Below, one piece after another: positions 1 to 5,426 of a DNA stretch of 5,622 nucleotides. The first letter of the stretch is position 1. Each line of letters starts with the position of its first letter. The notes under the pieces were generated by a model. It had not been told where the DNA came from. It saw only the letters and a list, made by a program, of their open reading frames with translations, and made no database searches. The DNA is from Desulforudis sp. Its GTDB lineage: Bacteria > Bacillota > Desulfotomaculia > Desulfotomaculales > Desulforudaceae. Made by a program: the position numbers and the translations under genes. The stretch is from the NCBI GenBank assembly GCA_014859075.1, contig JACUUW010000128.1, positions 1-5,622 on the forward strand, written 5' to 3'.

Positions 1-169
1 AAATCCACGAGCCCCGGAATATCGTCGGACCCCACCGGCACGCACTCGGCCAGCCCCGCCGCCAGCGGCGCCTCCGGACCGACGAAAGTCAGATCCACGC
101 CCCGTCCCCGGGCCAAATCCACGAGCCCCGGAATATCGTCGGACCCCACCGGCACGCACTCGGCCAGCC
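1..169. repeat. 55-bp exact direct repeat at 114-bp offset inside purD
   Basis: Positions 1-55 and 115-169 are identical at all 55 positions, and identity stops at 56/170. The first copy may extend past the window edge. The offset of 114 bp equals 38 codons, so the reading frame stays open. The repeated segment encodes LAECVPVGSDDIPGLVDL, which normally occurs once in PurD. Confidence 0.95.
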
Positions 170-284
170 GGGCGATTCCCACATTCCCCGGCGCCGCGAT
201 GATCCCGCTCACCCGGGGACTCCGGGCCAGCTTCCAAACCAGGGCGTGCTCCCGTCCGCCCCCGCCGACCACCAACACTCTCAT
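1..284 (-). CDS. purD: GAR synthetase PurD, N-terminal part with internal duplication (runs off window)
   Basis: Phosphoribosylamine-glycine ligase joins glycine to phosphoribosylamine using ATP, giving GAR, the substrate of PurN. The visible 94 residues begin MRVLVVGGGGREHAL, the glycine-rich N-terminal signature of PurD, followed by the APGNVGIA block at 31-38 and VDLTFVGPEAPL at 63-74, all where expected. After GPEAPLAAG the family normally continues with a helix of the LVDAFRA.G type and then FGP. Here the frame instead returns to LAECVPVGSDDIPGLVD, a copy of residues 40-56, because 38 codons are repeated in frame. The ATP-grasp domain lies outside the window. Either this purD is altered or the sequence at the window edge is misassembled. 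The identity as purD is secure; the integrity of the gene is not. Confidence 0.93.
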   Translation of the reverse strand, partial: MRVLVVGGGGREHALVWKLARSPRVSGIIAAPGNVGIARLAECVPVGSDDIPGLVDLARGRGVDLTFVGPEAPLAAGLAECVPVGSDDIPGLVD

Positions 285-290
285 GTCCAT

Positions 291-296
291 TCCTCC
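291..296 (-). promoter_or_regulatory. Ribosome binding site of purD
   Basis: GGAGGA on the minus strand lies 6 nt before the ATG at 284. Another in-frame ATG at 290 directly abuts this site and is too close to use, so 284 is the better start. Confidence 0.75.
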
Positions 297-340
297 AATC
301 GGGAAAAGGTTCTACTGTCTGCGCGTTGCCGCCGAAAAGC

Positions 341-414
341 GGGACAGGCACCATTTTGGTGGCGAAGTCCCAGCGGGAAGAGATCAGTTACTGACCCAAA
401 ATGGAGCCAGTCCC
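341..414. repeat. REP/MITE-like imperfect inverted repeat
   Basis: The plus-strand arm GGGACAGGCACCATTTTGG (341-359) is matched by the minus-strand arm GGGACTGGCTCCATTTTGG (414-396) at 17 of 19 positions, with a 36-nt centre. Both differences are A/T swaps within GGGACWGGCWCC. The centre holds the small palindrome TCAGT-T-ACTGA (384-394). Arms of this size in a noncoding gap fit a palindromic REP/RAYT-type element or the ends of a tiny non-autonomous transposon. No transposase is present. No T-run follows, so it is not a classical terminator. Confidence 0.65.
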
Positions 415-425
415 CTTATCGGCTC

Positions 426-436
426 CCAGTCCCCTT
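426..436 (-). repeat. Third copy of the GGGACWGG core (direct repeat of 407-417)
   Basis: CCAGTCCCCTT on the plus strand at 426-436 repeats 407-417 exactly, 19 bp away. Read on the minus strand it gives GGGACTGG preceded by an A-rich run, GAAAAAG. The plus-strand arm at 341 is likewise preceded by GAAAAGC (334-340). This suggests a third half-site of the same repeat family lying beside the inverted pair. Confidence 0.5.
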
Positions 437-610
437 TTTCGCCCCCCAATTTCCCTAGAAAGCCTGCCGTGCCCGACAAGCGGTGTGACGACCGTTCAGA
501 AACGAGCATGGCGCGCGAAGGCGACGCCGACCGAAGCGACGTGTACCGGTGGTACGCGAGCGCCCGGGAGGCGGCGCATGACAAAGCAGGCGAAGTTTAT
601 GGGCGGTCTC

Positions 611-2152
611 CTAATGCCTGAAATGGCGGACGCCGGTGAACACCATCGCCATCCCGTTTTCGTCCGCCAGCGCGATCGACTCCTGGTCCCGCACCGAACC
701 CCCGGGCTGTACGATCGCCGTCACCCCGGCCCGCGCCGCCAACTCCACCGTATCCGCAAACGGGAAATAAGCGTCCGACGCCAGCACCGCGCCCCGCGCC
801 TTCTCACCGGCCTGCTCCAGGGCGAGCCGCGCCGAACCCACCCGGTTCATCTGTCCGGCACCCACGCCGAGCACCGCCCGGTCCCGGCTGACCACGATCG
901 CGTTGGACTTCACGTGTTTGACCACCTTGAAGGCGAAGGCCATCTCGGCCAGTTCCTCGGGCGAGGGCGCCCGCCGGCTCACCACCCTGAAATCGGTGTA
1001 GGGGATGAGCTGGCGGTCGGCCTGCTGCACCAAAAGACCACCGTTCACCTTGCGCAGGTCCAGCCAGTCCGCCGTCAGCGGCGTCAGTTCTCCGGTCTCC
1101 AGGAGCCGCAGGTTCTTCTTCGCGGTCAGGATTTCCCGGGCCTCCGGCCCGAATGCGGGAGCAATCACGGCCTCCAGGAAAATCTTCGCCATCTCGGCCG
1201 CCGTCTCCCCGTCCACCGGACGGTTCAAGGCCACGATCCCGCCGAAAGCCGACACCCTGTCCGCCGCAAAAGCGCGGCGGAAGGCCTCGGCCGGCGACTC
1301 GTGGCAGGCCGCGCCGCATGGATTGTTGTGCTTGATGATCACCGCCGCCGGGCTGTTGAACTCCCGCACCAGTTCCAGGGCGGCGTTGAGATCCAGGATG
1401 TTGTTGTAGGAGAGTTCCTTGCCGTGGCGCTGCACGGCGGAGGTCACGGACGCCCCCTGCAGGCGGGTGTCGCGGTAAAAGGCGGCCTCTTGATGCGGGT
1501 TCTCGCCGTAACGCAAGGTCTGCTTCCGTTCAAAGGGCAGCGTGAGCACCGCCGGGAACGGGTCCCGTTCGTCCAGGAAATCGCCCAGGTAATCGGCGAT
1601 GACGGCATCGTAGTGGGCGGTGTGGGCAAACGTCTCCCGCGCCAAAGCCAGGCGCATCCGCTCGTCGACCTCCCCGGCCCGCAGGGCGGCCAACACCTCG
1701 GGGTACCGCTCCGGGTTCACCACCGGCAGCACGTGGCGGTGGTTCTTGGCGGCCGCCCGGAGCAAGGCCGGACCGCCGATATCGATCTGTTCCACGGCGT
1801 CGTCCAGTGTAATGTCCTCCCGGGCGATCGTCTCCTTGAACGGATAGAGATTTACGACCACCAGGTCCACCGGGGTGATCCCAAACTCCGCGAGCTGCCC
1901 CAGGTGGTCGGGTGTCCGCCGGGCCAGGATCCCCCCGTGAATCCGGGGATGAAGGGTCTTGACCCTGCCGCCCAAGATTTCGGGGAAACCGGTGACCTCC
2001 GACACTCCCAGTACCGGGAAACCCATCTCCCGGAGCACCCGGGCCGTCCCACCGGTGGAGACAATTTGGATATCCAGGTCGACCAGACCCTGGGCAAACT
2101 TCAGAAGCCCACGCTTGTCCGATACGCTGACCAGCGCCCGTTGCGCCGCCAT
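611..2152 (-). CDS. purH: Bifunctional AICAR transformylase / IMP cyclohydrolase PurH
   Basis: PurH carries out the last two steps to IMP: formyl transfer from 10-formyl-THF to AICAR, then ring closure of FAICAR. From the ATG at 2152 it has 513 residues, the family's usual length. The N-terminal MGS-like cyclohydrolase domain (about 1-200) begins ALVSVSDKRGL, with VSTGGTARVL at 31-40, the GGRVKTLHPRIHGG block at 61-74 (Lys65) and NLYPF at 101-105. The transformylase domain (about 200-513) carries LRYGENPHQ at 213-221, the catalytic IKHNNPCG at 273-280 (Lys274, His275), SAFGGIVALN at 301-310, KSNAIV at 415-420, GAGQMNRV at 431-438 and SDAYFPF at 459-465. It ends GVRHFRH, the typical C-terminus, so the gene is complete (TAG stop at 611-613). 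It is separated from purN by 117 bp and from purD by 326 bp, unlike the close packing upstream. Confidence 0.98.
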   Translation of the reverse strand: MAAQRALVSVSDKRGLLKFAQGLVDLDIQIVSTGGTARVLREMGFPVLGVSEVTGFPEILGGRVKTLHPRIHGGILARRTPDHLGQLAEFGITPVDLVVVNLYPFKETIAREDITLDDAVEQIDIGGPALLRAAAKNHRHVLPVVNPERYPEVLAALRAGEVDERMRLALARETFAHTAHYDAVIADYLGDFLDERDPFPAVLTLPFERKQTLRYGENPHQEAAFYRDTRLQGASVTSAVQRHGKELSYNNILDLNAALELVREFNSPAAVIIKHNNPCGAACHESPAEAFRRAFAADRVSAFGGIVALNRPVDGETAAEMAKIFLEAVIAPAFGPEAREILTAKKNLRLLETGELTPLTADWLDLRKVNGGLLVQQADRQLIPYTDFRVVSRRAPSPEELAEMAFAFKVVKHVKSNAIVVSRDRAVLGVGAGQMNRVGSARLALEQAGEKARGAVLASDAYFPFADTVELAARAGVTAIVQPGGSVRDQESIALADENGMAMVFTGVRHFRH

Positions 2153-2160
2153 ATCGACCG

Positions 2161-2166
2161 CCTCCC
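2161..2166 (-). promoter_or_regulatory. Ribosome binding site deciding the purH start
   Basis: GGGAGG on the minus strand lies 8 nt before the ATG at 2152. It decides between that ATG and the in-frame GTG at 2197, which would add 15 residues that are mostly encoded in or next to the heptanucleotide array. Confidence 0.8.
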
Positions 2167-2184
2167 AAGAAAAGTTGACAGTCT

Positions 2185-2317
2185 GTCTCCTAAACACCTA
2201 TTTATTCTGGCTCTCTGGCTCTTAACCTCTGGTCTCTTCCCTAACTCCCGTCTCCTGTCACCTAAATGCTTAGATTCTTCTTCCACTTATCTGAATTCTG
2301 GATTCTTGACTCTTGAC
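2185..2317 (-). repeat. Degenerate heptanucleotide repeat array between purN and purH
   Basis: Read on the minus strand from 2317, the sequence falls into consecutive 7-mers: GTCAAGA, GTCAAGA, ATCCAGA, ATTCAGA, and then increasingly diverged units such as GTGACAG, GAGACGG, GAGTTAG, ACCAGAG, GCCAGAG and AGCCAGA. In the 16 units from 2317 to 2206 the last two positions are always purines and the last three are most often AGA or a close variant. About three weaker units continue to 2185. The stretch is visibly poorer in GC than the genes around it and strongly purine-rich on the mRNA strand. It overlaps the 3' end of purN and fills most of the gap before purH. It resembles in type the heptanucleotide STRR repeats described in cyanobacteria. 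I see no terminator hairpin or promoter in it. Confidence 0.75.
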
Positions 2318-2920
2318 AAACACCCGGCGCCCCTCGATCTCCAGAAGCCCGGCCTGGTACAGTCCGATGGCTTCAACGTAAATTCGGTGTTCCTGCTCCA
2401 AAATCCGGGCGGAGAGGCTTCCGACCGTGTCGTCCGGTAACACGGGCACCACGGCCTGGAGGATAATCGGCCCGGCGTCGACCTCCTCCTCCACGAAGTG
2501 CACGGTGCAACCGGTATAACGCACCCCGTACTCCCAGGCCTGCCGCTGGGCGTGAAGACCCGGAAAAGCCGGCAGCAGCGACGGGTGGATGTTGATGATC
2601 CGGTTTCGGTAGGCGTCGAGCATCACCGGTGTCAGAATGCGCATGTACCCGGCCAGGCAGACGAGTTCCACCCCGTGCCGGTCGAGAATGGCCGCGATCT
2701 CCCCTTCGAAGGCCCGTTTGTCCGGGTAGGCCCCGAGATCCACAAAGAACTCGGGTATTCCGGCCCCCTTGGCGCGTTCCCGGGCCTGGGCCCCGGCCTG
2801 ATCAACCACCACAACGGCCACCTCGGCACGGAGGCGACCGTCCCCAGTGGCGTTGATAATCGCCTGGAGGTTGGTTCCCCGGCCGGAGGCCAACACGCCG
2901 AGCCGCAATCTTTTCATCAT
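2270..2920 (-). CDS. purN: GAR transformylase PurN
   Basis: Phosphoribosylglycinamide formyltransferase transfers formyl from 10-formyl-THF to GAR. The product is 216 residues. The N-terminal phosphate-binding loop VLASGRGTNLQAI is at 9-21. The formyl-folate catalytic block IINIHPSLLPAFPG is at 108-121, with Asn110 and His112, and the third catalytic residue is Asp148 in VEEEVDAGPI. These match Asn106, His108 and Asp144 of the E. coli enzyme at a constant offset. The usual SN/SD motif after strand 2 reads VVVVDQAGA here, a small departure. The family normally ends near EGRRV (196-200). Here about 14 further residues (KSQESRIQISGRRI) and the TAA stop are encoded within the 7-bp-period repeat array that fills the gap to purH. 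This tail is therefore probably not part of the conserved fold. The gene follows purM after 3 bp. Confidence 0.97.
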   Translation of the reverse strand: MMKRLRLGVLASGRGTNLQAIINATGDGRLRAEVAVVVVDQAGAQARERAKGAGIPEFFVDLGAYPDKRAFEGEIAAILDRHGVELVCLAGYMRILTPVMLDAYRNRIINIHPSLLPAFPGLHAQRQAWEYGVRYTGCTVHFVEEEVDAGPIILQAVVPVLPDDTVGSLSARILEQEHRIYVEAIGLYQAGLLEIEGRRVFVKSQESRIQISGRRI

Positions 2921-2923
2921 CCG

Positions 2924-3982
2924 TCAATCCCCCAGCCGCACGTCGTTTTCACCCTTGACCACCTCGCCGATCAGGTAGGCCGGTTCCCCCTGCGCGCGCA
3001 GGGCGTCCACTACCTGGCCGGCCTCGGCCGCCGGCACCACCAGCACAAACCCGATACCCATGTTAAAGGTCCGAAACATCTCGGACTCCGCAACCCCGCC
3101 CAATTCCCGGATCAGTTCAAACACGGGCGGCACCGGCCAGGAGCCCCGTCTGACCCGGGCGGCCAGCCCCCTGGGCAGAATGCGGGGAACGTTTTCCAGG
3201 AGGCCCCCGCCGGTGACGTGGGCCATGCCCCGCACCGTGAAACGGGGAAGCAGCGGCAGCACACTGCGGACGTAGATCCTGGTCGGGACCAGCAGTTCCT
3301 CGCCCACCGTCCGTCCCAGGGCGTGCAGGTAGTTGTCGACGTCATACGCCCCGACCTCGAACAACACCTTGCGGGCCAGGGAATACCCGTTGGAGTGCAG
3401 TCCGGCGGAAGCGCAACCGACCAGAACGTCACCGGTACGAATGTCCGCGCCGGTAACCACCCGGCTCCGCTCCACCACCCCGACCACAAACCCGGCGAGA
3501 TCGTACTCGTCCGGGCCGTAAAAACCGGGCATCTCGGCCGTCTCCCCGCCGATCAGGGCGCAGCCCGCCTGCCGGCAACCCTCGGCCACCCCGCCGACGA
3601 CGGCCGCCACCTTCTCCGGTTCCAGGCGGCCCACGGCCAGGTAATCCAAGAAGAAAAGGGGTTCGGACCCGTGGGCCAGGATGTCGTTCGCACACATGGC
3701 CACCAGGTCGATACCCACCGTGTCGTGGCGGTCGAGCATAAACGCCACCCGGAGCTTGGTGCCGACGCCGTCGGTGCCGGAAACCAACACCGGTTCCCGG
3801 TATTTACGGGTGTCCAGCGCGAAAAGGCCGCCGAAACCCCCGATGTCGGTCAGCACCCCGGAACGATAAGTCCCGCGGACGGCCCGGCGCATGAGTTCAA
3901 CGGCCCGGTTGGCGGCCTGAATGTCCACTCCGGAATCGGCGTAGGTCAGGCTCCTCTTCTCTTCCGTGATTTGCGACACCAC
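2924..3982 (-). CDS. purM: AIR synthetase PurM
   Basis: Phosphoribosylformylglycinamidine cyclo-ligase closes the imidazole ring, converting FGAM to AIR with ATP. From the GTG at 3982 the protein has 352 residues, close to the family's usual length of about 345-350. Family landmarks in order: LTYADSGVDI at 12-21, IGGFGGLF at 47-54, VSGTDGVGTKL at 67-77, HDTVGIDLVAMCANDIL at 86-102, PLFFLDY at 108-114, GGETAEMPGFY at 145-155 (Gly-rich ATP-binding region), GLHSNGYSLAR at 194-204, HVTGGGLLENVPR at 255-267 and FNMGIGF at 306-312. The open frame extends upstream to another GTG at 4087, but that part runs through purF coding sequence and matches nothing in PurM. Two adjacent GTG codons (3982 and 3979) are the only plausible starts. 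Neither has a clear Shine-Dalgarno sequence, so coupling to purF termination 1 bp upstream is likely (inference). The stop is TGA at 2924-2926, 3 bp before purN. Confidence 0.97.
   Translation of the reverse strand: MVSQITEEKRSLTYADSGVDIQAANRAVELMRRAVRGTYRSGVLTDIGGFGGLFALDTRKYREPVLVSGTDGVGTKLRVAFMLDRHDTVGIDLVAMCANDILAHGSEPLFFLDYLAVGRLEPEKVAAVVGGVAEGCRQAGCALIGGETAEMPGFYGPDEYDLAGFVVGVVERSRVVTGADIRTGDVLVGCASAGLHSNGYSLARKVLFEVGAYDVDNYLHALGRTVGEELLVPTRIYVRSVLPLLPRFTVRGMAHVTGGGLLENVPRILPRGLAARVRRGSWPVPPVFELIRELGGVAESEMFRTFNMGIGFVLVVPAAEAGQVVDALRAQGEPAYLIGEVVKGENDVRLGD
2928..2933 (-). promoter_or_regulatory. Ribosome binding site of purN
   Basis: GGGGGA on the minus strand lies 7 nt before the ATG at 2920, inside the last codons of purM. 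Two ATG codons follow each other (2920 and 2917). The spacing favours the first, although the second would also work. Confidence 0.6.
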
Positions 3983-3983
3983 C

Positions 3984-5414
3984 TTACCGGTTTGCGGGCC
4001 CCGGCGGGCAGCCGAAAAGGTTACGGCCCGCCGACCTGTCTTCCCGCACCGGCGGAATGGGGTAATACCCGTCGAAACAGGCCGCACAGAAGTTCCGGCC
4101 GTAGTCCCCGAAGACCCCCAGGAGCCCTTCCAGGCTCAGATAGTACAGTGAATCGGCCCCGGTGAACTCCCGGATTTCTTCGAGTGACTTCTGGGCCGCG
4201 ATCAGTTCCTTGCTCGAGGTGTCGATTCCGTAGTAACACGGGCGGGTGATGGATGGTGAACTGAGACACAGGTGAATCTCCCGCGCCCCCGCCTCGCGCA
4301 ACATGCGTACGATCTTGCCGCTGGTCGTCCCGCGGACCAGCGAGTCGTCCACCAGGACGACACGTTTATCGGCCAGCACCTCCCGAATGGGGTTGAGCTT
4401 CAACCGCACCCCCAGGTCACGCAGGGGCTGGGAAGGCTGGATGAAGGTCCGCCCGATGTACCGGTTCTTCATCAGGCCCTCTTCCAGCGGGATGCCCGAA
4501 CCGTCGGCGTACCCGCGGGCCGCGGGGGTTCCGGAGTCCGGAACCGGCAGTACGAGGTCGGCCTCGATCGGGTTCTCGCGGGCCAGCTGTTCACCCAGCT
4601 TGCGCCGGACGCGGTTGACGTTGAAGCCATCGATGGTACTGTCCGCCCGCGCGAAGTAGATGTACTCAAACACGCAGTGCGCCCGGCGTTTCTCCGTACG
4701 GGTCTGAAAGGACGTGACCCCGTTCCGGTCGAGCACCACGATTTCTCCGGGAGCCACGTCCCGGACGAAACGTGCCCCGATGGTGTCCAGGGCGCAGGAC
4801 TCGGACGCCACCACCAGGGCCTGGTCCAGTTCACCCAGGCAGAGCGGGCGAAAACCGTGCGGGTCCCGTACGGCCATCACCTGATTCTCGGTAAGAATCA
4901 CCAGGGAAAAGGCCCCTTCGACCTCCCGCACACACTGTTCCAGGGCCTCCTCCAGGCTGTAACCGCCGCTGCGGGCGATCAGGTTCACGATGACCTCACT
5001 GTCGGTGGTCGTCTGAAAGACCGCGCCCTGGTCGGCCAGCCGCCGGCGCAGCAGTTCGGTGTTGGTCAGGTTTCCGTTATGGGCCAACCCGATCTGGCCC
5101 CGCTGGTAATCAAACACCAGGGGCTGGGCGTTGATCGGGTGGCTCGCCCCGGTGGTGGAATACCGGACGTGGCCGATCGCCAGGTACCCCTTGAGCGTCT
5201 CCAACGTCCGGTCGTTGAAAACCTCCGGAACCAGGCCCATGCCCTTGTGCAAGGACACGTTCCAACCGTCGGCCAGGGCCATCCCGGCGCTCTCCTGACC
5301 GCGGTGCTGTAGGGCGTACAGGCCGTAAAAGGTCAACCGCGCCACATCGAGCCCGGGTCCGTAAATGCCGAACACGCCGCAGTATTCCCGCGGCCGGTCA
5401 CCGTCCCCGTGCAA
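3984..5414 (-). CDS. purF: Amidophosphoribosyltransferase PurF (Fe-S, propeptide type)
   Basis: PurF makes phosphoribosylamine from PRPP and glutamine, the committed step of de novo purine synthesis. The product is 476 residues. The start is TTG at 5414: no ATG or GTG is in frame before the catalytic cysteine, and this start gives an 11-residue propeptide ahead of Cys12, the same length as in the B. subtilis enzyme, where it is removed to expose the N-terminal nucleophile. Glutaminase domain (about 12-240): CGVFGIYG at 12, QHRGQES at 36, VRYSTTG with Arg84, HNGNLTN at 112, and Asp138 in TTTDSE. Phosphoribosyltransferase domain: PDSGTPAARG at 292 and the PRPP loop VVLVDDSLVRGTTSGK at 352-367. 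The four cysteines expected to bind a 4Fe-4S cluster are present: Cys247, Cys393 (RPCYYGIDTS), Cys443 and Cys446 (FCAACF). By homology this predicts an oxygen-sensitive, nucleotide-feedback-inhibited enzyme. The stop is TAA at 3984-3986, one base before the likely purM start. Confidence 0.98.
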   Translation of the reverse strand: MHGDGDRPREYCGVFGIYGPGLDVARLTFYGLYALQHRGQESAGMALADGWNVSLHKGMGLVPEVFNDRTLETLKGYLAIGHVRYSTTGASHPINAQPLVFDYQRGQIGLAHNGNLTNTELLRRRLADQGAVFQTTTDSEVIVNLIARSGGYSLEEALEQCVREVEGAFSLVILTENQVMAVRDPHGFRPLCLGELDQALVVASESCALDTIGARFVRDVAPGEIVVLDRNGVTSFQTRTEKRRAHCVFEYIYFARADSTIDGFNVNRVRRKLGEQLARENPIEADLVLPVPDSGTPAARGYADGSGIPLEEGLMKNRYIGRTFIQPSQPLRDLGVRLKLNPIREVLADKRVVLVDDSLVRGTTSGKIVRMLREAGAREIHLCLSSPSITRPCYYGIDTSSKELIAAQKSLEEIREFTGADSLYYLSLEGLLGVFGDYGRNFCAACFDGYYPIPPVREDRSAGRNLFGCPPGPANR

Positions 5415-5420
5415 CTCCTC

Positions 5421-5426
5421 ACCCCT
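5421..5426 (-). promoter_or_regulatory. Ribosome binding site of purF
   Basis: On the minus strand AGGGGT lies 6 nt before the TTG start at 5414 and overlaps the purC stop codon TAG (5427-5425). A second purine-rich GAGGAG directly abuts the TTG and is too close to act as the site. This placement supports the TTG as the purF start and suggests translational coupling of purC and purF. Confidence 0.6.

Larger units (their letters stand above)
285..610. other. purH-purD intergenic region, 326 bp, no convincing gene
   Basis: This gap interrupts an otherwise compact operon. From right to left it holds about 165 bp (444-610) that I cannot assign. Next comes a cluster of REP/MITE-like inverted and direct repeats (about 331-443), and then the short purD leader with its ribosome binding site. 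Short frames on both strands cross the region, but none has a ribosome binding site or recognisable protein motifs. I see no hairpin followed by a T-run on the minus strand and no convincing -35/-10 pair, so read-through transcription from purH into purD is the simplest view (inference). Confidence 0.6.

Noticed and set aside
1..169. CRISPR-like repeat at the left edge
   Set aside because: There are only two copies, and both lie in the purD reading frame. The sequence between them is conserved PurD coding sequence, not a spacer.
541..557. Short hairpin around GTACC-GGT-GGTAC
   Set aside because: The 5-bp perfect stem (7 with a wobble on the plus strand) has no T-run and is weaker at its base on the transcribed minus strand. 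A stem this short is expected by chance in GC-rich DNA.
384..584. 66-residue minus-strand frame in the purH-purD gap
   Set aside because: There is no Shine-Dalgarno sequence, the composition is low-complexity Ser/Arg, and its C-terminal part is encoded by the GGGACTGG repeats. It is not convincing as a gene.
285..610. Purine riboswitch, PurBox or promoter ahead of purD
   Set aside because: I could not recognise a purine riboswitch core or PurBox-like sequence on the minus strand, nor a convincing -35/-10 pair.
2153..2197. GTG at 2197 as an upstream start for purH
   Set aside because: It would add 15 residues that are mostly repeat-derived. The ATG at 2152 has GGGAGG at good spacing and gives the family's normal N-terminus and length.
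401..2440. 679-residue plus-strand open frame antisense to purH
   Set aside because: It mirrors purH. The length is explained by high GC at codon positions, which removes stops on the opposite strand. The translation is rich in Arg, His, Pro and Gly, has no known motif, and runs through the repeat array.
3983..4087. GTG at 4087 as the purM start
   Set aside because: It would add 35 residues read out of frame from the purF 3' end with no match to PurM. The conserved part begins right after 3982.
2498..4165. 555-residue plus-strand open frame antisense to purN and purM
   Set aside because: It is a shadow of two well-recognised genes, with low-complexity composition, no ribosome binding site and no family motif.
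4272..5312. 346-residue plus-strand open frame antisense to purF
   Set aside because: It is a shadow of purF, whose catalytic and Fe-S motifs are all intact on the other strand.
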